DNA of 44,878 bases from Eubacteriales Family XIII. Incertae Sedis bacterium (GCA_031266025.1 JAISBV010000148.1:1-44878); one strand, 5' to 3'. Numbered from the stretch's first letter, positions 24,837 to 34,417 are shown. The notes: generated by a model from the letters alone, not told the origin. Numbers and translations: made by a program.

Positions 24837-25714
24837 GCTATTCGATAAAGCAGGCTGTTAAGCAGTTTTTTCGAAACGGCGCCATGTCAACGGCTTCGGT
24901 ATTTTCCATTTCCGCGATATTGCTCATACTCGGTTTCTTCTTTCTTTTGGTCGTCAATGTGACGAATATAGCGGAAAGCGTGAAAAAAGATTTCGACACT
25001 ATACAGATATATCTGCTCGATTCCACAGAATACGCGCTGTCCGACAGCATGATGAAGAAGCTCAACCTCATGCCCGAGGTGCTTGATGTTAATTATCTGA
25101 CAAAAGAACAGGCCATGGAGGACTTTAAGAAATTGTTCGGCGACAAGGCGTATCTGCTTGAGATGCGGCAGGAAAACCCGCTGCCGAATTCTATAGTGGT
25201 AAGGGTGACTAATATAGAAGGCGTCGACGCCGTCGTCGCGCGCGCAAGGAGCTTTGACGGCGTAGAGGGTATAAAATATTACAAAGAGGCCGTAAACCGC
25301 CTGATACGTTTCACGAACTTCATACAAGTCGGCGCATTGGCGCTTATCCTGTTTCTTGTCGTGATCTCGGTGGTCGTCGTCTCAAACACGATCAAGCTCA
25401 CCGTGGTGGCCCGCGACCGCGAAATCGGCATCATGAAATACATAGGCGCGACGAATTGGTTTATCAGAGGGCCTTTTTTAGTCGAGGGCATACTGATAGG
25501 GTTGGTTTCGGCGGTTGTTTCGGCGTTTGTCGTGGGTTTTGTATACGCGAAGATCATTGAGCTTTTCGGAACCGATTTGATCGTTATGCTGTCTACGGGC
25601 TTCGTTCCGCTGCGCTTTATGGTAGGAAATCTCGCCGTTATCTTCACGGCGCTCGGCGTGAGTATAGGCGCGTGCGGCAGTATTATATCCATGAGGAGAT
25701 TTTTGGATACATAA
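24833..25714 (+). CDS. ftsX: Cell division membrane protein FtsX
   Basis: Permease-like partner of FtsE: 293 residues with four membrane helices (about 22-43, 168-190, 218-245, 265-285). A large extracellular loop after the first helix (about 45-160) is the part that contacts the hydrolase or its coiled coil. The C-terminal FtsX domain contains VVVSNTIKLTVVARDREIGIMKYIGATNWFIRGPF, the family core. It starts within the ftsE stop. The next gene encodes a secreted coiled-coil M23 protein, the expected FtsEX-activated partner. Confidence 0.95.
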   Translation: MSYSIKQAVKQFFRNGAMSTASVFSISAILLILGFFFLLVVNVTNIAESVKKDFDTIQIYLLDSTEYALSDSMMKKLNLMPEVLDVNYLTKEQAMEDFKKLFGDKAYLLEMRQENPLPNSIVVRVTNIEGVDAVVARARSFDGVEGIKYYKEAVNRLIRFTNFIQVGALALILFLVVISVVVVSNTIKLTVVARDREIGIMKYIGATNWFIRGPFLVEGILIGLVSAVVSAFVVGFVYAKIIELFGTDLIVMLSTGFVPLRFMVGNLAVIFTALGVSIGACGSIISMRRFLDT

Positions 25715-25715
25715 T

Positions 25716-25775
25716 GCGAACGGGTGAAACCGGCGCGGCGTTCGGGTAGTCTTGATTGGCCTTTTAAGCAGTAAC
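25716..25775 (+). repeat. Dispersed leader repeat, copy C (upstream of M23 hydrolase)
   Basis: Begins one base after the ftsX stop. Its left part (GCGAACGGGTGAAA) matches the insert of the rodA copy. Its right part (GTAGTCTTGATTGG through TTTTAAGCAGTAAC) aligns with the exact repeat shared by minD and tmcAL, with roughly three quarters identity by eye. It ends before the ribosome site GGGAGG of the next gene. It thus bridges the otherwise different copies. Confidence 0.65.
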
Positions 25776-25803
25776 CGTACATAGATTTGGGAGGCGCTGT
25801 ATT

Positions 25804-26934
25804 ATGAATTATCGCGGCAAACGCAGCATTATTTACTTTTTGACGGTATGTTTGTTTCTTTTCGTTCTGACGCTCTCGCCCGGTTTTGCGGACGAAAAGG
25901 AAGATCTGGAGCAGGTGAGAAGGGAAATAAGCGAAACGCAGGCAAAGTACAACGACGGCAAAAAGAGGGAAAGCGCGTTGAATTCGCAGATCAAGGAATT
26001 GGACGCGAAGATAAAGGCGACGGAGACGGAAATCGCCGGCATACAGGGCGATATCAACGAAACGCAGAAAGCCATAAATACAGTGGAGCAGAATCTTGCC
26101 GAGGCCGAAGCGGAGATAAGCGTGCAGAACGGCGACATCAACAACAGGCTCAGAGCCATGTACATGAACGGCGAGACCGGTATGCTCGATATCATTTTGA
26201 GTTCCGCGAACATCTCGGAATTCATGTCCGCCGCGGATATGGTGCAAAAGATATATGAGAGCGACGTACAGCTTTTGGAAAGCATGGAGAGCCGATACGC
26301 GGAGATAGACGCGCAAAAGAAAGAGCTCGAAGCGCTGCGGCAGCAGCTTGTGTCCAAGCAGACGGCCCGCGTCAACAAACAGAATGAAATAGAGGCCGAT
26401 AAAAACACGGTCGCGTTGGCGCGCATAGAAGTCTCCGAGGAAAACAAAAAACTTTCTCAAATGCTTGACGATCTGAACGAGGAAGCGAACAGGCTCACGG
26501 CCGAGATTCTGAGGAAGATGAGTTCGCAGGAATTCATAGGCGGCGCGCTGCTGTGGCCTGTGCCGGGTCATTACAATATCACCTCGCATTTCGGCAACCG
26601 CGTACATCCCATACTGCGCGTTCCGAAGATGCACACAGGCATGGATATATCCTGTCCCAAAAATACGCCCATCGTGGCGGCCAACGGCGGCACGGTCATT
26701 ATGGCGGCTTGGAACAACAGTTACGGCAATGTGGTCATAATAGACCACGGCGGCAAGATCGTAACGCTTTACGCACATAACACGAGCCTTGCCGTGGCGG
26801 AAGGCGATATCGTCAGCCAGGGCCAAACGATAGCGTATGCCGGCATGACCGGCAGCGCGACGGGAAATCACTGCCACTTCGAGGTGCGCGTGAACGGCGA
26901 ATATCTGGATCCCGAGCTGTGGGTGAGCCCGTGA
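25804..26934 (+). CDS. Secreted coiled-coil M23 peptidase (EnvC/PcsB-like partner of FtsEX)
   Basis: 376 residues. A signal peptide (YFLTVCLFLFVLTLSPGFA) is followed by long coiled coils (about 30-115 and 150-235) and a LytM/M23 domain (about 245-376). Zinc ligands look intact: HTGMD for the H-xxx-D pair and HCHFEV for the HxH site, so it may be an active endopeptidase, unlike EnvC of E. coli whose LytM domain is inactive. Its position after ftsE-ftsX suggests FtsX binds its coiled coil to trigger hydrolysis during daughter-cell separation (family knowledge plus inference). GGGAGG lies about nine bases before the ATG. The stop overlaps the recJ start as TGATG. Confidence 0.92.
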   Translation: MNYRGKRSIIYFLTVCLFLFVLTLSPGFADEKEDLEQVRREISETQAKYNDGKKRESALNSQIKELDAKIKATETEIAGIQGDINETQKAINTVEQNLAEAEAEISVQNGDINNRLRAMYMNGETGMLDIILSSANISEFMSAADMVQKIYESDVQLLESMESRYAEIDAQKKELEALRQQLVSKQTARVNKQNEIEADKNTVALARIEVSEENKKLSQMLDDLNEEANRLTAEILRKMSSQEFIGGALLWPVPGHYNITSHFGNRVHPILRVPKMHTGMDISCPKNTPIVAANGGTVIMAAWNNSYGNVVIIDHGGKIVTLYAHNTSLAVAEGDIVSQGQTIAYAGMTGSATGNHCHFEVRVNGEYLDPELWVSP

Positions 26935-28637
26935 TGCATCTTCATCCCGCTATCAGGCGAATACTGAAACGCAGAGGCATTAAGGCGTCCAACGATATAG
27001 CGGAGTTTCTCTCGGAAAAACCGATCAGAACATACGATCCGTTCCTTCTTCGCAATATGCGCGAAGGGGTGGATTTCATATTGTCCGCAATCAACGAAAA
27101 CAAACGCATATGCGTGTACGGCGACTACGATGTCGACGGCATAGCGGCGACCGCGCTCTTGGTGCGCGCGCTGCGGTATATTACGGATAATGTGGATTGG
27201 TATATCCCGTCGCGTTTCTCCGAGGGCTACGGTTTGAACAAGGAAGCGCTTCGCAATATCGCGGATTCGGGCGCCCGAGCGGTGATCACGGTGGACTGCG
27301 GCAGCGTTTCTTCGGAAGAGGTGGCGTTCGGAAAATCACTGGGTTTGGATTTGCTTGTTACGGATCACCACAACATAGACGGGCGTGCGGCGGATTGCCT
27401 TATCATAAACCCGAAGCAGGAGGGCGACCCTTATCCGTTCCGGGATCTCGCGGGCTGCGGCGTGGCGTTCAAGTTGGCGCAGGCGCTGAGACAAACGCTG
27501 TCGCTGCCAAAGGACATGCTGAACGACGCGCTCGATTTAGTGGGCTTGGCGACCATAGCGGACATCGTGCCGCTCGTTGATGAAAACCGCACATTCGCGA
27601 AATACGGTCTTAAGGCGCTGAACCGTATGCGCCGGCCCGGTTTGCGAAGCCTTGTCGAAAAATTGGGTTTTGCGGGCAAAATGATCAGCGCCGACAAAGT
27701 GGCTTTCATCATAGCGCCGCACATAAACGCGGCGGGCCGTATGGGCGAAGCTCGGGACGTGGTAGAATTGCTGCTTACGGACGACAAAGCCGTGATCAAT
27801 CGCGTGACCGACGAGCTTATCGCTTATAACAACGAGCGCAAGAGCGTTCAGGAGGATGTGTTCGAAAACTGCGACAAGATCGCGGCGCGCATGATCAAGA
27901 GAGGAGCGCCGATATGCGTGGTGAACGCGGGCGACGCGCACGAGGGCATAACGGGTATAGTGGCGGGCAAGCTCAAGGAAAAGTACAGCAGGCCCGTGAT
28001 TATTTTAACAAACAGCGCGAGCGCACAGGACTCGGCTTATCTGAAGGGTACGGGCAGAAGCGTTGAGAGCGTGGATATGTACGAGCTCCTGAAGAACCAC
28101 GAGGATATGTTCGAAAAGTTCGGAGGACACGCGATGGCTTGCGGTTTTCTCATGAAAGCGGTCGATGAGGAGAGATTTCGGGATACGTTGATACGCGATA
28201 TGTACGTGTTGCTGTCGCGCTCACCCGATATTCTGGATGTTCCTGTTCCCGAGCCGGACGCGGAGATCAGACCGAAAGACGTAAACGCGGATTTCGCGCG
28301 GCGTCTGAGGGCGCTCGAACCTTTCGGAAGCGGAAATCCCATGCCTGTGCTGGCGGTGCGCAATCTTATTGTCTCGGATCTGGCGCGTATAGGACAAGGC
28401 CGTATTTTGAGGTTCAACGCGGGAAGTTTGCCCTGTGTGCTGTTTCGGCGCGCGGACGAATTTTACGACACGCTCGCTTCCGGAAATCCCGTTTCTGTAT
28501 TCGGCTGTCCTACGATAGAAACCTATAAGGGCAAGCAGCGCATGCAATTCAAAGTAGAATGGGTATTGGAGGCGACCGCGCAGCCCGGCGATTTTGATAG
28601 AAACTGTACAAACGAGGGTTTTGCATGTTCATTATAA
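26934..28637 (+). CDS. recJ: Single-stranded-DNA-specific exonuclease RecJ
   Basis: 5'-3' exonuclease of the DHH superfamily used in recombination and repair. It has 567 residues, the size of core RecJ. DHH motifs are visible: CVYGDYDVDGIAATALL (motif I), ITVDCGS (II), LLVTDHHN (III, the DHH), and the DHHA1 domain with FGGHAMACGF. A C-terminal OB-like domain (about 440-560) follows. The start is taken as ATG 26934, which overlaps the hydrolase stop; the ORF-track start five codons earlier is less natural. It overlaps the next gene by 13 bases, so the ftsEX-hydrolase-recJ-protease set is probably one transcript. Confidence 0.95.
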   Translation: MHLHPAIRRILKRRGIKASNDIAEFLSEKPIRTYDPFLLRNMREGVDFILSAINENKRICVYGDYDVDGIAATALLVRALRYITDNVDWYIPSRFSEGYGLNKEALRNIADSGARAVITVDCGSVSSEEVAFGKSLGLDLLVTDHHNIDGRAADCLIINPKQEGDPYPFRDLAGCGVAFKLAQALRQTLSLPKDMLNDALDLVGLATIADIVPLVDENRTFAKYGLKALNRMRRPGLRSLVEKLGFAGKMISADKVAFIIAPHINAAGRMGEARDVVELLLTDDKAVINRVTDELIAYNNERKSVQEDVFENCDKIAARMIKRGAPICVVNAGDAHEGITGIVAGKLKEKYSRPVIILTNSASAQDSAYLKGTGRSVESVDMYELLKNHEDMFEKFGGHAMACGFLMKAVDEERFRDTLIRDMYVLLSRSPDILDVPVPEPDAEIRPKDVNADFARRLRALEPFGSGNPMPVLAVRNLIVSDLARIGQGRILRFNAGSLPCVLFRRADEFYDTLASGNPVSVFGCPTIETYKGKQRMQFKVEWVLEATAQPGDFDRNCTNEGFACSL

Positions 28638-29854
28638 AGAAACGCAATTTCATATTCATGCTGTCCGCAGTTTTCTTGGCGGGCATGCTTGTGTTCGGCG
28701 TGGGCTTCAAGCTCAGCTTCGACGTCGTGGGCGGCGGCGCGCGCATCGTGTCTGCGGCCGACTATGAGGAATACAGCGCGTACAAGGATAATTACGCCGA
28801 ATTGATCGGTTTTGACGAATATCTGAAGGATAATTTCTATATGCCCGTGTCTGCGGAGACTTTGGAGGTCGGCGCGTACAAGGGCATGTTCGCGAGTCTC
28901 GGAGACAGGTACACGGTATACTATACGGCTGACGAATACCGAAGACAGTCGGAAAATACGCAGGGTGAGTTTTCCGGTATAGGCGCCACCGTTTCTATGG
29001 ACGAGAGCGGTTATCTCGGCATTGTCGAAATATTGCCGGGCGGCGCGGCCGAAAGAGAGGGTCTCCTTGTGGGCGACGTCATAGTTTCAATAGACGGCGT
29101 TTCGTATGAGGGGCAGGACTTGAACGGAGCGGTCGCGCTGCTTCACGGCGAGGAGGGCTCGGAGGTCAGGCTGCTCGTACGCAGAAACGGCGAAGAGTTT
29201 GAGAAAACGCTGATACGCGCGAAGGTTATCACGCCGTCGGTTTCGTCCGAATGGCTTGCGGACGGCAATATAGGCTATATCCGCGTATCTTCGTTCGCGA
29301 ATCGAACTGCGGAGGATTTCGGCGCCGCGCTGCGCGATATGGAAGAAAAACAGGCGGGCGGGCTGATCATAGATCTTAGGAACAACGGCGGCGGATTAGT
29401 GGACAGGGGAGTAGAGATAGCGGATATGCTGCTTGACGCGGGAACGGTCGCGACAGTCCGCTCAAGGGACGGCACGGAATCAACGGTCTATACGACCGAA
29501 GACGGCGCTACGCGTCTGCCGTACGTGCTGCTTGTGAACGGCGAAACGGCCAGTACGTCGGAGATATTGGCGGGCGCGGTCAAGGACAACAGCGGCGGGT
29601 ATATCGTCGGCGCGAAAACCACGGGCAAGGGGATACTTCAGCGGCTCGAACGCTTCGCCGGAGGCGACGGCGCCAGGATTACCGTCGCTCAATATTTCAC
29701 GCCGAACGGCGACGCGGTGCACGGCGTCGGCATAACGCCCGATTTTATAGTGGACGACCCCGACCCGAACGGGGACGGGGCCGATATGCAGCTCGAAAAA
29801 GCGATAGAATTGCTGTCTTCGGAGACCACCGGCCAAAGGCAGCCGGTGGAATGA
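28625..29854 (+). CDS. Carboxy-terminal processing protease (S41, CtpA-like)
   Basis: Membrane-anchored serine protease of 409 residues. One N-terminal membrane helix (about 8-28) precedes a helical region, a PDZ domain (about 100-185, with IGATVSMDESGYLGIVEI and GDVIVSIDGV) and the S41 domain. The catalytic dyad is visible as Ser in TASTSE and Lys in TTGKGI, 25 residues apart as in Tsp/CtpA. In Bacillota such genes commonly sit after ftsEX and the M23 gene, so it may trim or degrade cell-wall enzymes (inference). The C-terminal codons include a perfect 8-base hairpin (CCACCGGC/GCCGGTGG) that might help terminate transcription towards the convergent symporter gene. Confidence 0.93.
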   Translation: MFIIKKRNFIFMLSAVFLAGMLVFGVGFKLSFDVVGGGARIVSAADYEEYSAYKDNYAELIGFDEYLKDNFYMPVSAETLEVGAYKGMFASLGDRYTVYYTADEYRRQSENTQGEFSGIGATVSMDESGYLGIVEILPGGAAEREGLLVGDVIVSIDGVSYEGQDLNGAVALLHGEEGSEVRLLVRRNGEEFEKTLIRAKVITPSVSSEWLADGNIGYIRVSSFANRTAEDFGAALRDMEEKQAGGLIIDLRNNGGGLVDRGVEIADMLLDAGTVATVRSRDGTESTVYTTEDGATRLPYVLLVNGETASTSEILAGAVKDNSGGYIVGAKTTGKGILQRLERFAGGDGARITVAQYFTPNGDAVHGVGITPDFIVDDPDPNGDGADMQLEKAIELLSSETTGQRQPVE

Positions 29855-29885
29855 CAAAAGGGAAAATCTTACTTTAGCGTTGACC

Positions 29886-31406
29886 TTACCGCAATTCGCC
29901 TCCGAAAACCTTATCTGTATGTGCGCCGTCGAATTTCTTTGTCACGAGACTTACGAGCGGCACGGCTATGACCGACACGGCCATGGCCGCCACGCCCATC
30001 TGAGGCGCGAGACTTTTCGCCGCGGCAAAACCCATGGATGACGTGAAATATATCAGCAAGCCGCCCACAACAACTACTCCCGCAAGCAGACCCGCCCAAG
30101 CGCCGGCTTTTGTGACCCATTTGCCGTACAGTCCCCACAGAAAGGGGCCTATGAACGAGCCGGCCACGACTCCCCACGAGAACGACATCAGGTTTACGAT
30201 AAAAGAGATGTTCATCGTTGCGAATATGAACGAAAGAATGATGAACAACACGCAGAGCCAGCGCATAAGCATAAGCTGCGTACCCTGCTTCACGTTCGGG
30301 TTGATCTCATGAATCAGGTCTATGGATATCGCGGAGCTTGACGAGATCACTACGGACGACAGCGTCGACATAGACGCGGAAAGCAGCAGCAGCAATATGA
30401 CGCCGAGAATGATATTCGGTAATACGCCGTTGCCGAGCGCCGACATAAGCATGGCGGGCACAACGCCGTCGTATCCTGCCGCCAAGTCGGGCGCGCCGCT
30501 TTCGGCCGCGGGTACGAACAGTCTGCCGAGCGCGCCCGTAAAATACGCGCCGCCTCCTATGATAAGCGCGAATACAGTGGATATTACCGTCGCTATGCGT
30601 ATGCTGTTTTCATCCTTGACCGCGTAATATTTGTGTACCATCTGCGGCATGCCCCAGACGCCGAAGCTTGTCAGCAGTATGTTCGGGATCAGTTGTTTTA
30701 TGTTGGCGCCGCCGAATAAGTCGACCAGATTGCCGTCTATGGCCGACAGATTCAGGGTCGCGCCCGAAATACCGCCGACCTCGGGTCTGCCCGCAAGTAT
30801 CAAGAGCATCGCGATAAGGCCGACGACCATGATAAAGCCCTGGATCAGATCGTTTAACGTCGTGGCCACATAACCGCCGAGCACGAGATATATGCCCGTC
30901 AGCGCGGCGACGATGACGATGCACAGCGTCGGCGAAGCGCTCGTGAATATCGAACTGAACAGCACGCCGAGCCCTTTGTATACGCTTGCGGCATAAGGTA
31001 CAAGGAATATGAATATGATGACGGCGGCGAAGCGTTTCATGATGCTGCAGTTATATCTGGCCGCGAAGAATTCGGGGATGGTGCGCGCGTTCAGGGCGTG
31101 CGTCATGCGGCGCGCGGGCCTTGCAAGCACAAACCACGCTAAAAGACAGCCGAGCAGGGCGTTGGCGACGCCGATCCAGATGCCGGCCAGACCTATAGTC
31201 CATCCGAACATACCCGCGTAGCCCACGAAGATGACGGCCGAGAAATACGTCGTACCGTATGAAAAAGCGGAGAGCCACGGCCCGACCGTTCTTCCGCCAA
31301 GCAAAAAGCCCTCGACAGTGCGAGCCTTTCGCGAACTCACAACACCGACGGCAATCGTAACCAAGATAAAGCAAAGCAATACAATTCCTGCAATAACCTG
31401 TGTCAT
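29886..31406 (-). CDS. Sodium:solute symporter family protein (SSS/SSF)
   Basis: 506-residue polytopic protein with about 13 membrane segments and the LeuT-fold SSS pattern: an N-terminal region with FLLGGRTVGPWLSAFSYGTTYFSAVIFVGYAG, then RTIPEFFAARYN, GGYVATTLNDLIQG and TLSSVVISSSSAIS near the Na2 site. Substrate cannot be told from sequence; relatives transport pantothenate, proline or other organic solutes. It is a single-gene unit convergent with ctpA and divergent from rpmB. GAAAGAGG precedes the ATG. Confidence 0.9.
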   Translation of the reverse strand: MTQVIAGIVLLCFILVTIAVGVVSSRKARTVEGFLLGGRTVGPWLSAFSYGTTYFSAVIFVGYAGMFGWTIGLAGIWIGVANALLGCLLAWFVLARPARRMTHALNARTIPEFFAARYNCSIMKRFAAVIIFIFLVPYAASVYKGLGVLFSSIFTSASPTLCIVIVAALTGIYLVLGGYVATTLNDLIQGFIMVVGLIAMLLILAGRPEVGGISGATLNLSAIDGNLVDLFGGANIKQLIPNILLTSFGVWGMPQMVHKYYAVKDENSIRIATVISTVFALIIGGGAYFTGALGRLFVPAAESGAPDLAAGYDGVVPAMLMSALGNGVLPNIILGVILLLLLSASMSTLSSVVISSSSAISIDLIHEINPNVKQGTQLMLMRWLCVLFIILSFIFATMNISFIVNLMSFSWGVVAGSFIGPFLWGLYGKWVTKAGAWAGLLAGVVVVGGLLIYFTSSMGFAAAKSLAPQMGVAAMAVSVIAVPLVSLVTKKFDGAHTDKVFGGELR

Positions 31407-31490
31407 TTTATTTACCTCTTTCCTACAAAACTACGTGTGCGAAACCTCACCCCGACCTTCGCGGCGGAACGCACCCTACATGACGATAAT

Positions 31491-31517
31491 TGTATAATAT
31501 CCGGAGGGGTTTGTAAA
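31491..31517 (-). promoter_or_regulatory. Possible promoter for the SSS symporter
   Basis: On the minus strand, TTTACA (31512-31517) and TATACA (31491-31496) with a 15-base spacer, about 85 bases upstream of the symporter ATG. The spacing is short and overlapping alternative -10 sequences (TATTAT) exist, so confidence is limited. Confidence 0.35.
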
Positions 31518-31566
31518 GGGGGGAAAATAAAAATTTTATTGGAAATAACTACCTGAAAATCGGGTA

Positions 31567-31595
31567 TTGCAAAGCGCAACGCTTTATGGTACAAT
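31567..31595 (+). promoter_or_regulatory. Sigma-A-type promoter for rpmB
   Basis: TTGCAA (31567-31572), 17 bases, TACAAT (31590-31595). The spacer holds the partial palindrome AAGCGCAACGCTT. Transcription would start near 31602, about 50 bases before the rpmB ATG. Confidence 0.68.
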
Positions 31596-31653
31596 GGCGA
31601 AAACCCATGATTAATGTATTTGTTCGTCCTTGGAGAAGGGAGGTGCGGCGAAG

Positions 31654-31845
31654 ATGTCCAGAAAATGCGCTATTTGCGGAAAAGGTCAGGTTTCCGGCAA
31701 CAACGTTTCTCATTCCAACAGGCATACGAGACGGAAGTGGAACGCCAATATTCAGACTGTCAGGGTCAATGAAAACGGAACCGTCAGAAGAAAGAATGTT
31801 TGCACGAGATGCTTGCGTTCAGGAAAGGTTACACGCGCCATCTGA
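31654..31845 (+). CDS. rpmB: 50S ribosomal protein L28
   Basis: 63-residue ribosomal protein of the large subunit. Start ATG 31654 gives [20 protein letters not shown], the standard L28 N-terminus; the ORF-track start eight codons earlier is inside the leader. Two CxxC pairs (CAIC near the N-terminus and CTRC near the C-terminus) mark the zinc-binding form of L28. GGAGG lies upstream at about 10 bases. It is followed after 69 bases by an Asp23-like gene, the normal Bacillota neighbour. Confidence 0.95.
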   Translation: MSRKCAICGKGQVSGNNVSHSNRHTRRKWNANIQTVRVNENGTVRRKNVCTRCLRSGKVTRAI

Positions 31846-31914
31846 CAGGCGGCGCGCGCCGGCAAGCCGCGAACGGTCTGCCGGATTTTGCCGCAAAGTT
31901 CATGAGGAATGACG

Positions 31915-32283
31915 ATGTTCTACGAGGTCAAAACGCGGAACGGAACTATCACCGTGGACAAGACCGTGCTCGGAAATATCATAAGGCGTGAGGCCGGAGC
32001 GTTTCGTGGCAAAGTCATGCTTTCAAACGCAAAAGGAAAGCCGGTCGGCGACGACGTCGGCTTTTTTGATTGTATTTGGTCGGACGGCGGCGCGTTCGAG
32101 CTGCGTGTTTTCGTTATACTGCAGTTCGGAAGCAGTATCAGCGCCGTCACAGGCGATCTTATAAACGGGCTCAGGTCACGGATCGAAGCTTTGACCGGTA
32201 TCCGGGCCGAGCGCATATGTATTGCCGTAAAGGGTATGCTGTCAAAAAATATCTCAAGACGCGATTTGGAGATCAGCGGTTGA
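31915..32283 (+). CDS. Asp23/Gls24 family (DUF322, YloU-like) protein
   Basis: 122 residues, small alpha-beta protein. Features consistent with the family are the start (EVKTRNGTITVDKTVLGNII), a central hydrophobic strand (FELRVFVILQFG) and a helix ending IEALTGIRAERICIAV, where the family usually reads xxxTGLxVxxVNVxV. The match is diverged, and the call leans on position between rpmB and recG. The Asp23/Gls24 family is linked to envelope stress in Gram-positive bacteria. ATG 31915 is preferred over 31909, because GAGGA is then six bases away. Between this gene and recG, Bacillus carries a fatty-acid kinase (yloV/fakA) that is missing here. Confidence 0.75.
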   Translation: MFYEVKTRNGTITVDKTVLGNIIRREAGAFRGKVMLSNAKGKPVGDDVGFFDCIWSDGGAFELRVFVILQFGSSISAVTGDLINGLRSRIEALTGIRAERICIAVKGMLSKNISRRDLEISG

Positions 32284-34400
32284 CGGCGGATCTTAGCGCG
32301 CCGGTTTCCCGGCTCAAAGGTGTCGGCGGTGTTCGCGGGGCGGCGCTTGAAAAACTTGGCGTTCGTACATTGGGCGATCTGCTTCGCTACTATCCGCGGG
32401 ATTACGAGGATCGACGCGATAAGCGCAATATCGGAGATTTGTCGCATAATATGACCGCCGTCGTCAAGGCCGCCGTCGTCTCCGTCATTGAAGACGGTTT
32501 GCGTTTCCCTCCGGTTCACGGCAAGAAACGTCCCCCTCTGAGACTGTTAGTGCGCGACGATACGGGCGTGATGGAAATCCTGTTCTTCGGCGCGCCGTAT
32601 CTTTCCCGTGTTTTCGCGCAGGGTGAAACATATATATTCTATGGCAATGTGATTCACGGCGCGCGAATGCTTCAAATGATACATCCTGATTTCAGCCGCG
32701 CCGACGAGGGCGGCGGCAGGGACATATTGCCTATATATCCTCTTTCCGCAGGCCTGAGCCAGAGGGATATGCGCAAGTGGACGGAGATGTTGCTGCCGTC
32801 AACCCGTCTTATAGAAGAAAATTTACCTGCCGGCACTATTGCCGCAAACAGGCTTTGCGGCATAGGCTACGCGCTCGACAATATCCATTATCCGGCGGAT
32901 GCGCAGCGTCTGCGCGAGGCGAAATACAGGCTTGTATTCGAAGAACTTTTGATATTGCAGACCGGGCTTTTGACGCTAAAGCGCGCAAGCGGGCGCGAAG
33001 GCTGCGGCATTGCGTTCAAACGCGCCGCAGAAGGGGCGGACACGGAAGACTTTGTCGCCGCTTTGCCTTTCGAACTGACGGGCGCGCAGCGCAGAACCCT
33101 TGATGAGATACAGAGGGATATGGAGTCGACCCGCGTTATGAACAGGCTGATTCAGGGCGACGTGGGTTCGGGCAAGACCGTAATCGCCGCCGCCGCCATG
33201 TATAAGGCCGTAAAGAGCGGGTACCAAGCTGTAATTATGGCGCCTACGGAAACGTTGGCGAGACAGCACATGGAAGAGTTTGAGAGACTTTTTGCCGGGC
33301 AAAACGTTCGCATGGGCTTTCTCACGGGCGCGGTCAGGGGAGACGAACGGCGCGATCTGCTTGAAAAAACAGAGAAGAATGAAATTGACATATTAATAGG
33401 CACGCATGCCCTCATACAGCCCGACGTTGTTTACGGCAAGCTCGGTCTCGTCGTAACGGATGAGCAGCATCGCTTCGGTGTGAAGCAGCGCGTCGGGCTT
33501 TCCAAGAAAGGAGCCGATCCGGACATACTCGTTATGACCGCGACGCCCATACCGCGAACGCTCGCGTTCATACTTTACGGGGACTTGGATGTTTCCGTTA
33601 TGGATGAAAGGCCGCCGGGCCGTAAACCCGTCGTTACAAGGGTTACGGACGCGGGAGGCAGGGACGCGGCTTATCGCTTTATAATGAAAGAACTGCGGGC
33701 CGGCCGTCAAGCCTATGTTGTGGCGCCTTTGATAGATGATTCGGACGAGACGGCGCTGCGTTCCGCGACGGGGCTTTACGATGAACTGTCTGAATTTTTT
33801 TGCGATTTTACCGTCGCTCTCGTTCACGGGCGCATGCGGCAGACCGAAAAAGACGCGGCTATGGACGCTTTCTACTCCGGCGCCGCGAATGTTCTCGTAT
33901 CGACGGTACTGATCGAAGTCGGCGTCAATGTTCCGAACGCGACGGTCATGCTGATTGAAAACGCCGAGCGCTTCGGTCTCGCGCAGCTGCACCAACTGAG
34001 GGGCCGCGTGGGGCGAGGATCCGCCCGGTCTTACTGTATACTTATAACGGAGGGCGGCCGCGACGGCGTTGGGGGCGCGGCCGTCGCCGTCGTCGGCGAA
34101 CATAAACCAACATTGGCCGCAGAGCGCGCGCGCATCATGCTTTCCACTGACGATGGTTTTGTTATAGCCGAAAAGGATTTGGAGCTTCGCGGCCCCGGCG
34201 AGTTTTTCGGCGTCAGACAGCACGGCATACCGCCGCTGCGTATAGCAAATTTGGCGAAGCACGTAAAGGCGCTGAGCGCCGTTAAGGCGGAGGCGGAGCG
34301 TATACTTGCCGACGACCCATTGCTTTGCAAACCTGAGAACGCGGCGCTGAACGTTGCCGTCGGCCGTTTTTTCGCGTCTGCGGCGGATGTGGGAATTTAA
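32280..34400 (+). CDS. recG: ATP-dependent DNA helicase RecG
   Basis: Branch-migrating helicase that remodels stalled forks and Holliday junctions. With a TTG start at 32280 the protein has 706 residues, normal for RecG; the ORF-track start would read 70 codons through the preceding gene. The wedge/OB domain begins LKGVGGVRGAALEKLGVRTLGDLLRYYPRDYEDRR. Helicase motifs are Walker A QGDVGSGKT, motif Ia MAPTETLARQH, DEQHRFGVKQR (motif II), TATPIPRTLAF (III) and HQLRGRVGRG (VI). The TTG overlaps the stop of the Asp23-like gene (TTGA), with GGAG upstream, implying coupling. Confidence 0.95.
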   Translation: MTADLSAPVSRLKGVGGVRGAALEKLGVRTLGDLLRYYPRDYEDRRDKRNIGDLSHNMTAVVKAAVVSVIEDGLRFPPVHGKKRPPLRLLVRDDTGVMEILFFGAPYLSRVFAQGETYIFYGNVIHGARMLQMIHPDFSRADEGGGRDILPIYPLSAGLSQRDMRKWTEMLLPSTRLIEENLPAGTIAANRLCGIGYALDNIHYPADAQRLREAKYRLVFEELLILQTGLLTLKRASGREGCGIAFKRAAEGADTEDFVAALPFELTGAQRRTLDEIQRDMESTRVMNRLIQGDVGSGKTVIAAAAMYKAVKSGYQAVIMAPTETLARQHMEEFERLFAGQNVRMGFLTGAVRGDERRDLLEKTEKNEIDILIGTHALIQPDVVYGKLGLVVTDEQHRFGVKQRVGLSKKGADPDILVMTATPIPRTLAFILYGDLDVSVMDERPPGRKPVVTRVTDAGGRDAAYRFIMKELRAGRQAYVVAPLIDDSDETALRSATGLYDELSEFFCDFTVALVHGRMRQTEKDAAMDAFYSGAANVLVSTVLIEVGVNVPNATVMLIENAERFGLAQLHQLRGRVGRGSARSYCILITEGGRDGVGGAAVAVVGEHKPTLAAERARIMLSTDDGFVIAEKDLELRGPGEFFGVRQHGIPPLRIANLAKHVKALSAVKAEAERILADDPLLCKPENAALNVAVGRFFASAADVGI

Positions 34401-34417
34401 ACCGGAAAACGGGCGGC

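Noticed and set aside
25279-26877. 532-residue minus-strand ORF opposite ftsX and the M23 gene
   Set aside because: Both plus-strand genes are intact with signal peptide, membrane helices and zinc ligands; the antisense product has no plausible family features.
31586-31912. 108-residue ORF overlapping rpmB in another frame
   Set aside because: rpmB has family match and ribosome site; the overlapping frame has no such support.
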